From the NCBI GenBank assembly GCA_001599915.1, contig BCIG01000008.1:62001-126000 (forward strand): a stretch of DNA of 64,000 nt, written 5' to 3'. The position numbers and the translations under genes are program-made. Numbering within the stretch: position 1 is the stretch's first letter; every line of letters begins with the position of its first letter. This DNA is from Symbiotaphrina buchneri. Lineage: Eukaryota; Ascomycota; Symbiotaphrinales; Symbiotaphrinaceae. The notes below the pieces were generated by a model, which worked only from the letters and a program-made list of their open reading frames with translations, was not told the DNA's origin and made no database searches. Shown piece by piece: positions 11,101 through 20,099 of the stretch.

Positions 11101-13040
11101 GACCCCAACCTACGCACTCTCTACCTGCTACTGCTCGTCCTGCTTGTGATGTCCATGACCAACGGCTACGACGGCAGCATGATGAATGCGCTGCAGACGA
11201 GCGAGCGCTGGCAGAACTACTTCGGACACCCCACCGGATCGCTGTTGGCGTTCTATAACCTCTCTTTTGCGCTGGGCCAGCTGGTTGCTATTGTGCTGTT
11301 CCCATTCCCTGCCTTTATAGCGGATAAGTTTGGACGTCGGTGGGGCGTGGTCATCGGCAGCTCGATTAGTCTTGTTGGTGTGGCGCTCCAGGCGGCGAGT
11401 ATTAACTGTATGTGCGACCGTGATTGGAATGGGACAAGCAGATTGCTGACCGCTGGATCTAGTTGCTATGTTTGTCGTTGCGAGATTTGTAGTTGGTTTT
11501 GGAGGTAAATACTCCCAAACTTCTAATCCCGGAAACAGCGGCTACTAATATCAAATGTAGTGATGGTCGACCATGGCAGCGCTCCTCTTCTAGTCACTGA
11601 ACTCGCGCATACACAACATCGTGCAAAGATTACAGCCGTCTACAACTCGATGTGGTATTTTGGCTCGATCGTCGCCGCATGGGTAACGTTCGGCACCATC
11701 AACATCAACAGCGAATGGGCATGGCGTGTCCCCTCTCTACTGCAGTCGTTCCCAGCCCTCATCCAGATCATCTTCATCTGGATCCTGCCAGAGGTATACT
11801 TTCTTCCACCACATCTGTCAGGGTCCATCTAACATATCAACCCAGTCACCCCGCTTCCTCATCGCCAACGACCGGCACTCCGAGGCCTTGGCCATCTTAC
11901 AAAAATACCACGGCAACGGCGAAATCACCGAGTTCGTCGCCGCCGAATACATCGAGATCAAAGAGACGCTCGCTCTGGAACGCGAATTCGCCAAGAAGAT
12001 CAAATGGGCGGACCTGCTCTCGACGCCGGGCAACCGCAAACGCACGCTCATCTGCTTCATCCAGGGCTTCTTCTCGCAGTGGTGCGGCAACGGCCTCGTC
12101 AGCTACTACCTTGTGCCCGTGCTGCAGACGGTCGGCATCAATGGCAGCACCGAGCAAGCGGGCCTGAATGGCGGCTTACAGATATGGAACTTCATTGTCG
12201 CTATGTGGGCTGCGTTCAATGTTGATCGCTTCGGCAGGAGGCCCATGGTCCTCGGCAGCACGGGGGCGATGCTGCTGATCTTCATCATGTGGACGGTGTT
12301 GAGTGCGCGGTATAACATTACTGGCGATGCTGGCGATGCCAAGGGCGTCATCGTCGCCATCTTCCTGTTTTACACGGCTTTCAACTGTGGCTGGTAAGGT
12401 TGCCCGCAATTTTGAATTGCGTTGTACGACGCTGAGTCGCTGACATCTTACAGGCAAGGACTCGTCCTGGCTTATCCAATTGAGATTCTGCCTTACGAGA
12501 TCAGAGCAAAGGGTCTTAACGTTGTATTCTTTGGAGTGTCGACTTCCCGTACGTTGGCTCCGCGTTGTCTACCCCAAACATGACTGATCTGTTGCAGTTT
12601 TGAACCAGTATATCAACCCCGTCGGCCTCGAGAGTCAAGGATGGCGCTTCTACATTGTACGTCTGCGTTCCTGCTTCGACGATATAGTTACTAATACAGT
12701 CCAAGTTCTACTGTGTCTGGCTTGCCGTGGAACTAGTGGTCGTATACTTTCTATGGGTGGAAACAAAGGTAAACTCTCCAGCCTACGTGGCTCTCTCCGT
12801 GTTCTGCGGACACCTGTTGACGGTGAACAGAATACACCGTTGGAAGAGATTGCGAAGTACTTCGACGGCGAGAACGCAAAGGTGGGAGGTGGCGGGGCTA
12901 CGGCGCAGGCGAGCGTGGCTTTGGATGAGCTCCGGGCTAAGGACAAGCTGAGCAAATTGACGGGTGACGACGCTGTTATGGCTGTGAAATTCGGTGGTGA
13001 TGGCGGGCATGTACAGACGGTGGAAGATGTTCAGCCCTGA
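11032..13040 (+). CDS. MFS sugar transporter (lactose/oligosaccharide permease type)
   Basis: Plasma-membrane sugar/H+ symporter of the fungal sugar-porter family. Eight exons (11032-11407, 11463-11504, 11561-11793, 11846-12393, 12454-12548, 12598-12656, about 12697-12767, about 12832-13040) join in frame. Sugar-porter marks are visible: NGYDGSMMNAL in TM1, ADKFGRRWG in the first cytosolic loop, a PESPRFLI-type motif across the third intron (PE then SPRFLI), NVDRFGRRP in the second half, and an ETK motif after TM12. The overall pattern (WRDPN start, FNCGWQGLVLAYPIEILPYE) is that of LAC12/cellodextrin-like carriers rather than hexose carriers. The promoter and first 70 bp are duplicated and RIP-mutated upstream, but this copy is clean. 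It is paired divergently with the dead beta-mannosidase, so mannoside uptake is a reasonable guess. Confidence 0.9.
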
Positions 13041-13169
13041 CGAATCCTAGCACCGCAGATATCTAATATAACGGATCACCTGGGAATATATATAATACTC
13101 TATCGGCACAAAGGTATCTATCTGCTGTGGCCTCAACAATCTAGCAAGTCTCCATGATTATCAAAGCTC

Positions 13170-14751
13170 TCATTGCACAACAAACCGCTCAGTGTGAGCC
13201 TTGTACAACACCGATGAGTCTAGAACTGCGCCAGTCGAAGACCTGATGAACTGCACCTGGAGATGGTGAGCGTCCTGCAGAGACACCGTGGCGTAACTGA
13301 AATCCTCAGCATAGGCAAACGCATTATACGAGACATTGCTGCCAACGGAGCTCAGTCCTTCGATATTGCCTGCACCTCCAGCAACAATGTACATGGGCGC
13401 TTTTGGATTCTCCAAGCCGGCGGGGTCCGCCGTGTCGTTGACAACAGGCTGGAATCTCTGGGAGTTATGCACGTGGCCGAAGATCGCCAGGTCGACGCCG
13501 TACTTGTATAGCAGCGGTTCGAAGGCCGCTTGACATGGACTGCAGATATTGCTGCTGCCCCCGGTCGAGTACCAGGGCCGGTGACCGCCGACGATGAGCC
13601 AGGGTGTCACTGTGCGATCGACGGAGGCTAGATCAGCCTCAAGGAACTCAAGCTGCTGGTTAGGTGCACCGAACGGACCGCTATCTAGCCCCGCCGAACC
13701 GGTTGGTCCATCAGGGGCATCTGTAAAGTCGGTCTCGGTGTCGATCATCACGACGTGCACCATGCCGTACTCAAATGAGTACCAAAATGGCGGTTTCGCC
13801 AGCTGCTGGGCCTTGTCGGCGTTGATGCGCGCGGTGGAGTCGGAGGATGTGGACGGGAAGGCCGTCGGCATGGTCTGCCCGAAGCGGTTCATGAAGTCGG
13901 TGAAGTTCTTCTGGCCCATCGGACACAGGCCCGTCGTGTAGTCGATCTCTTCGCAGTCGGCCTCGTGGTTACCCGGGCTGGCCATGTATGCCTTGCGCCC
14001 GGCGATGGGCGCCAGCTGGTCATAGAACTGCTCTAAGATGGCTTCATAGGCGTCCAGGCCGTCGAACAGGTTCTTAGGGCGCAGATACCAGTCATCCGCA
14101 TAGGCGAAGTCTCCTGGATGGACTACGAGTTCGTAGTCATTCACGGTATCAGCGAGAGCAGCGATTGTCGTGTGGTTCAAGGAGGGATCGATGGAGGGGA
14201 TGGTATCCCGCTTGGTCTGGTCCATCTGAATGGTGTATCCGTCGGCCCCGTAGACGCCCATGTCTATCACTGCGTTCATGGTAAATGGGGTCTTGTCACC
14301 AGCCGCACGAGGGCTAAAGAAGTGCTCGACACTCGAGTTCGTGGACACTATCTTGTAGTAGTAGGTGGTGGCCGACCTCAGGCCGGTGAGGCTGACTGCG
14401 TTTGACCAGGTTCTTGATGTAGCATATGTGACTGACGAGGTCGAACAGGCCTCGGCATTGAGGTTGTTGCTGGATAGGCCATACTTAACGCAAGGCCGGC
14501 TCAACTGTTCGTAAGTGTTCCATCCAACGGATATTGCTGAACAGACCAACACAATCGTGTTAGTTTGTGGCTCGAAACAGTATCATATCTTTCGCCACCT
14601 TTCCACTACGCTCACAGTTTGGCCCATTTATGGCAATGCGCTGCTGGACAGGGGTTGTCAGGTCAGCGGGCTTGGGTGGATAGCTGGCGCCAGCTATCAC
14701 ACAGGCAGCCAGGAGTGGTAGCCCTTTGAATATCCTGAACAGGTCGTCCAT
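13170..14751 (-). CDS. Secreted purple acid phosphatase
   Basis: Metallophosphoesterase that releases phosphate from phosphomonoesters, probably outside the cell. Two exons (14751-14616, 14536-13170) join to 500 residues. The first exon gives a hydrophobic signal peptide (LPLLAACVIAGAS). An N-terminal fibronectin-like domain (LTGLRSATTYYYKI) precedes the catalytic domain. Metal-ligand motifs appear in order: MGVYG (at the expected DxG site), GDFAYADDWY, GNHEADC, GGHRPWYS and FGHVHNSQRF. Several NxS/T sites suit a glycosylated secreted enzyme. Its 3' end faces the 3' end of the MFS gene. The first motif carries D in IDMGVYG, as expected. Phosphate-responsive control is usual in the family but not shown here. 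Confidence 0.93.
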
Positions 14752-15733
14752 CCTGAAATTTCGCCGAGGTCAGTGAAGCCGTAAAGGCCTTTATTTGCTC
14801 TATTACAGAAGACCAGCGGACGGAACGGAACCCGGGAGTATGCACGGCATCAGAGACCGGCGTTATATTTATCTTTTGCAGGAAGGACCGGACCGAGGTC
14901 ACATTTGAGATCCACGTGCAAATAATAACTTCCTAATTCTGCTATTACTGCATGGCGTACCGCCTGGTGACCCCACGGATCTGTACCTGACTTGTTCGCT
15001 CTCCCGAGGCGACTGGCGGGATACTGACTCGTGTGAAATACGGGACCCCCGATTGGGTGACAACGAAAACAAGCTCATCGATCGACATTTACACGACATT
15101 TACAGCAGTTGATAGGCCCAGTCTGGAAAGTTATTTCCATGGGGAGGTCTGTATCATCCAATAGTTCTTCTTGCAATTGTTTTCCGACCCGGCGTTGGAG
15201 ACAGGGGCAGCTGAAATGGCTTGTGTGTATGCGCCAAGGCACGCACATGTGCCAAATCAACGCAATCTGATTGGCTTTGTTAGCAGGGCTCTCACAGCCA
15301 CACATCCCCTCGATCCATCATGATCAAGCAAAATGTCTATGAGTAGGCAGGTATTTATCAGGCTGAACGCTGAGGGAAGCGGGGAATTGGAGGTGGTGTT
15401 TTCAGCTAAGAGATTCGGAAAGTCCAGAACAGGGATATGACGGGCACTCAACGGTTCTTTACAATATAACGGTTTTCCCTTCATTTAAAGGTAGGCCGAG
15501 AGTCAACATGCTCGGTGATTGCAAAGTCCAGGGGTATGTGCAGTTTTGTGTGCCATTGATTTCGATTTCAGCAAACTTGGAGAAAGTAATTCCGGGAGTG
15601 ACTAAATCAATGATATCTTATCCTACTGCTTCTAAAGCGTATAGCGTGCTCCTTTACGAAGACTCAGAACCCACGACAAATCAAAGCGATTGCGAATTAC
15701 CCAGGAAAAAATGGTCGTTGCCGTTCAAGCGCT

Positions 15734-17041
15734 TTACGCTGGGCGTCGAGCGATCATAAGGTACATTGGTGTGAAAAGATCCTCCTTCGCCCCCTGTACC
15801 AAGCAATCCGCACCCCAAGCGATATGATCCGACGTCCTCTTCGTCCCTTTCGGTGCCAGCCCCAGCGCCTCCATTCCAGCCGTGAACCAATGCGCGGTAC
15901 TTCTCCCTACCTTCGTCATCCGCAAGACCGTATACAAGTCCCATACACTCTGCACACGCCTCCAGTCCCCTGCAATTGGGTAAAACCATGGTATAGGATC
16001 TTTCCTGCGAGCCAGGTCTTCATGATGTTCAAGCATGAATCCTGCTGATTCCATCGCCGCTAAGGCTTCTTCGACCTTGCACATGTTGGAGATGCCGTTG
16101 CCCTGCTCGATGCCTAAGCGGATTTCTCGGTGGTGTAGAATGCTATCGTCGTATTCTGAGGTCATGAGCCATTCATAGACGCCGAAGATGCCGCCGGGCT
16201 TGAGGACGCGGTAGATTTCGCTGTAGATATCTTTCAGATTCGGAGCATGCACTGTGGCTTCGATGGCGTAGACAGCGTCGAAAGTCGCGTCAGGGATGGG
16301 CATGCTCTACGTTGGCCACTGTCAGTAGCAGTCACAGACTCGTTCAGAAGGTATAAAGGACTTACCATGAAGTCTCCTTTAAAGAACGAAACTTGCCTCT
16401 CGAGGCCGTCTTTCTTCGCATACTGTTGTGCTCGCTTGATCTGGTAGTCGTTGTTGTTAAGCCCGACGACTTGCGCACCCGTGAACTGGGCGATCTCTCG
16501 CGCTGGCTTGCCAATACCACATCCGACGTCCAGAACCTGCATGTCCGATTTGATGCCCATCATATAGGCCAGGTAATGTTCATGTCGTGCAAGAGCTTGT
16601 AGAAAGGGCTCGCCGCGGTAGAAGCGGCAAAAGTGGAAGGACTGTGCCCAGCCCCATTCGTATGTATCCGTTGCAAGATCGTAGTAGCTATACATCGTCA
16701 GCACGCTGTCGACCCGTTATAATTGGAATCTTGGATGATCTTACTGTTGCGTCAACCTTGCATAATCCGACTTCCTAGACTGTACACGCACTCAGCACAG
16801 GCTTTCCGTACGTATCGACAAGCAATGGGCATACCTCTCGGACTTCTTCCGTCTCAACTGCAGCTGACTTGTTCTCCCAATGTTTCCAGTAGTCTTCCAG
16901 AGCTATTTTGTACGCTTCGGGATCTTTGTTGCGCATAGCGGCAAGACCGCCCTTGGCCTCGCTGGACACACCGTGTAGGGCCTTGCTGAACTCAGCATCC
17001 CGTGCATAGTGTGCCGGCAGAATATCTGTAGACGAGACCAT
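15734..17041 (-). CDS. erg6: Sterol 24-C-methyltransferase
   Basis: Ergosterol-pathway enzyme that moves a methyl group from S-adenosylmethionine to C-24 of zymosterol/lanosterol-type sterols, in ER or lipid droplets. Four exons (17041-16835, 16779-16745, 16687-16366, 16306-15734) join in frame to about 378 residues, the normal ERG6 length. Visible marks: the sterol-binding motif [17 protein letters not shown] motif [16 protein letters not shown], and the acidic region [10 protein letters not shown] with [11 protein letters not shown]. The start is taken at MVSSTD; an ATG five codons upstream (17056) is possible. Shared promoter with the UPC2-like factor at 17616. Confidence 0.95.
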
Positions 17042-17615
17042 GTTCAATTGGTACACTGGCGCAAGTACACCGGGCGATTGTCTAGGAGTAGGAGGAAGGA
17101 CATGTTTCGGGTGGTAAGGGGGACGATCCCCAATTAAAGGCGTTCAGATTTGCCCTGGGCTGTACTGGCATGAAAGCTGGCGGATACAACCTTCAAAGTT
17201 GCAGTATTCGCCTCCGTATCCGTCATTGCAATGGAATTACCCCAGCCTTGGAACTGAAGGAAGATAAATCATAGACGCTGTTCGGACAGAGCAAGGCACT
17301 CTCTCATTGGCTCATATCGCACGGCGCGTTTATAGCTCCGTATTCGCTTCCGTATGAGTGGACCGCCACAAATAATGACGTATGAAGTACGAGAAAATAC
17401 GGCGCCGGCAGCTGCCACCATTTCAGACACCGCTTACATCCGTCTTCGACGTCTTGCCTCCTATTCCTCCATCCCTCTACCCAGGGGATCTATCGTTGCT
17501 TGCATTACCCGTCACCAAATCATTAAAGAATGACAGACAAGTGAAGGAAGTCGGCGTGGCAACCAGATCATGGGCCAAAGTCTAGTTCGGAAAGTACGTC
17601 CAGCTAAGCTCGATC
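17042..17615. promoter_or_regulatory. Divergent promoter between erg6 and UPC2-like gene
   Basis: 574 bp between divergent starts. The hexamer CCGTAT occurs at 17214, 17338 and 17350, and in reverse as ATACGG at 17397. Two copies share the longer context TTCGCYTCCGTAT. This resembles zinc-cluster or sterol-response half sites, but binding is only inferred. Confidence 0.45.
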
Positions 17616-18833
17616 ATGGCAACTCGGCGGCCTCATAAGAAGTCACGGACTGGCTGTGTCCAGTGCAAGCAGCGGCGGCTTAAGTGCGATGAGCAAAAGC
17701 CTACCTGCGGAAACTGTGAGGGATACAACTGGACGTGCCAATACGCGCCTAGGCCAAGGGGCGCTGTTTCGGCCGGGAGACTTAGTGCGGCTGCGGCCGC
17801 AGCACCGGTGAGACATGGCGCCGTCAGTCCACAGCCTTCACAGCACTCGAGTGCTTCTACACCATCCACAGTTCACGCTAGCCTCTCCAGGCCAGGGGAG
17901 CACAATTTCTCACTATCGGATCTAGAGCTTCTTCATCATTTCTCTACGCAGACGTATCGCACGTTATCGAGCCAGGCAGATCTGCAGAGCATATGGCAGG
18001 TCAACATCCCACAGCTGGCGCTGGAGCACGAGTGCCTCCTGCGAGGCATATTCGCCGTCTCTGCGTTACATCTAGGGTACTTGCGGCCAGATAGGAAAGA
18101 ACACTATACAACAATTGCTTCTGTACATCAGAACATTGCTCTGAGCTCCTTCACTCCTCTCACAGCTAGGCTGGACAACGCCAACTTCAGTGCCCTCTTC
18201 GCCTCGTCCATCTTACTGATCGTCTTCAGCCTAGCTTCACGAGCTCCGCAAATGCCAACCTTCCCAGAAGCTGCGTTTGGAGACGGCCAGGATCCGGCTT
18301 GGATCGAAATGGTACGCGGCGTCCGCACGATTCTCTCATCCACACAAGGCATCACCAGTGACAGCATCCTTGAACCATTTATCCGTAGTGTCCTCGACCA
18401 AGGGAGCCCGATAGACACCCCCCTGACAGATCCCTGGACCGCAACCGATCCGGACATCGCCGAACTCTCTAGAGTCGAGAGGGTCTGCAGCAGTACCGCC
18501 GACGGCCCAGATGCAGCGGCAGCGTACAAGACAGCGATAGCACATCTGCGGTCCTGTTTTGCACGTCGCCGGGAGACCTCGTACGGCCATTGTCTTGTGA
18601 ACACGACCTTCATGTGGCCAACCGTGGTATCACAGACCTATATTAGCTTGCTGACGCAGCGGAAGCCAGAGGCGTTGGTGATTCTGGCGTGGTATGGTGT
18701 GCTGTTGAAGCAGTTGGACGAGTATTGGTGGATCAAAGGCTGGAGTGTGCATTTGGTTGCCAGGGTGAGAGATATGTTGGATAAAGACTGGAAATATTGG
18801 GCCGATTGGCCAGGTCAGGCTGTTGGCCTGTGA
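17616..18833 (+). CDS. Zn2Cys6 regulator, UPC2/sterol-uptake-control type
   Basis: Nuclear transcription factor of 405 residues in one exon. The zinc cluster lies at residues 9-40: RRPHKKSRTGCVQCKQRRLK followed by CDEQKPTCGNC, then WTCQYAP. The spacing and the lead-in HKKSRTGC are typical of the UPC2-like (sterol uptake control) group of zinc-cluster proteins. A Ser/Ala-rich linker follows, then LSLSDLELLHHF-like text that opens the conserved helical domain. The C-terminus, WWIKGWSVHLVARVRDML, is the usual end of these proteins. It is divergent from erg6, which makes a role in sterol gene control attractive; many UPC2-like paralogues have unrelated targets, so this stays an inference. Confidence 0.88.
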   Translation: MATRRPHKKSRTGCVQCKQRRLKCDEQKPTCGNCEGYNWTCQYAPRPRGAVSAGRLSAAAAAAPVRHGAVSPQPSQHSSASTPSTVHASLSRPGEHNFSLSDLELLHHFSTQTYRTLSSQADLQSIWQVNIPQLALEHECLLRGIFAVSALHLGYLRPDRKEHYTTIASVHQNIALSSFTPLTARLDNANFSALFASSILLIVFSLASRAPQMPTFPEAAFGDGQDPAWIEMVRGVRTILSSTQGITSDSILEPFIRSVLDQGSPIDTPLTDPWTATDPDIAELSRVERVCSSTADGPDAAAAYKTAIAHLRSCFARRRETSYGHCLVNTTFMWPTVVSQTYISLLTQRKPEALVILAWYGVLLKQLDEYWWIKGWSVHLVARVRDMLDKDWKYWADWPGQAVGL

Positions 18834-19283
18834 CAGGCTGGGCCGTCCCCTTCTGCTACCCGGTTGCAGGTCAACGACATCGAGAGGACACAGTGAAGGT
18901 CGACCGGAGATGTCCAATGAGATTGTCGGAGGAATCAACGGGTCTTGACTGCTCATATCTGATCTGGCCTACTGGACGTTCATTCAGTATCCCTTCGTTC
19001 GCTCGTAGGAGTCAATCCTCACCTTGCAACACCGGATTTGGAAGCCCAGTTCACAGTCGGCACTCAGGATGGGCGAACAGGATTGTTAGACGTTCTATAT
19101 TCATCAATCATGGGAGCCAAACGCATAAGATGGCTCTGCCTGTAGCCAAAGATCAACATACCCCGCCGGCGGAAGGACAAAGTCTAAGCAATATCCCAAG
19201 TCACACTCTGCAAATCCTGTCCCCGCCAAACGCAGAAGAAAGCGCCGTGGCTATATCTTAGCACACAAATCGGAGGTGGGAAC
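18834..19283. other. Convergent intergenic region
   Basis: 450 bp between two gene ends that face each other. It holds 3' UTRs. An open frame crosses it on the + strand but shows no conserved feature, so it is not called. Confidence 0.45.
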
Positions 19284-20099
19284 TCAAAAGCCAGACCCGC
19301 TCATCCCATCCAAGCCACCTCCTGGGCCAGGAAGTTCCGTGAAGCTACCGGTGCCCACACCATCAGAAATAAGATCCGCAGTCGGAAGAAGCACATTGCT
19401 CGGCGGCTGTGCCGGCATTCCGTTCCAACTCTTCGCGGCCGCTACGACTGGACACGTTGCACACGAAGCTTCCAACCGAAGGACAACATCCTGGATTTCC
19501 TTCCTGAGGAACGTGATCCGTGCATTCATGACGCTCTCGCGGCGCTCTAACTCGGCCATGTAGTCGACGGCGCACTGCATGATGGCGGACTTGCTTTGAG
19601 GACCCTCGGTGGTCGTGCTCCGGTCGTCATCGTCTTCCTGGACGTACGAGGCGTCATCTTGGGCGTCGGATGGAGGTACCCTGATTGAAGCCGGTGCTGA
19701 CGCGACGACGTCACGGAGGGTGTCGAATGCTTGGGCCAGACGCGAGCGGTATTCGCGCTCGATACGGCAGTGCCGCTTCTTCCGTCTGGCAAGCGACCGG
19801 GAGGCGTATGAGTTTCTGCCCTTGTCTTGCGTTGGGGGAGGAGGCGCCGATATGGGACCCGGAGGGGGTTGCATGCTGCTACTGCTGGATGTTATTGTGG
19901 TCGCGTCAGTGGTGGAGGTTTGGGTAGTGTCTGTTGAGCTTGTGCTGGAGTTGCGGGTGGATTCATTGCTGAGGTCTGCCATGTTGGAAAGATCGGAAGT
20001 CGGATCCTCAATGGTTCCTTCGAAGCTTCCTTCGAAGATTGGTGTCTCCCATGGGGAGGTGTAGATCGGTGGATCTCGTTTCAACCGGAAGGGCTCCAT
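19284..20099 (-). CDS. bHLH transcription factor with SREBP-type tyrosine
   Basis: Intron-free protein of 271 residues. Residues 1-100 are acidic and then Ser/Thr/Pro-rich. The basic region is at 105-120 (RRKKRHCRIEREYRSRL), with H110, E114, Y117 and R118 in the same spacing as SREBP proteins; ordinary bHLH factors have Arg in place of that Tyr. Helix 1 is followed by a long acidic loop (QEDDDDR, 155-160) and helix 2 (KSAIMQCAVDYMAELERR), then a coiled-coil-like extension to about 210. No membrane segment is seen, so it resembles soluble SREBP relatives such as SrbB rather than membrane-bound SrbA. Tail-to-tail with the UPC2-like gene and 3 kb from erg6. Identity as an srbB orthologue is possible but not shown. 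Confidence 0.85.
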   Translation of the reverse strand: MEPFRLKRDPPIYTSPWETPIFEGSFEGTIEDPTSDLSNMADLSNESTRNSSTSSTDTTQTSTTDATTITSSSSSMQPPPGPISAPPPPTQDKGRNSYASRSLARRKKRHCRIEREYRSRLAQAFDTLRDVVASAPASIRVPPSDAQDDASYVQEDDDDRSTTTEGPQSKSAIMQCAVDYMAELERRESVMNARITFLRKEIQDVVLRLEASCATCPVVAAAKSWNGMPAQPPSNVLLPTADLISDGVGTGSFTELPGPGGGLDGMSGSGF

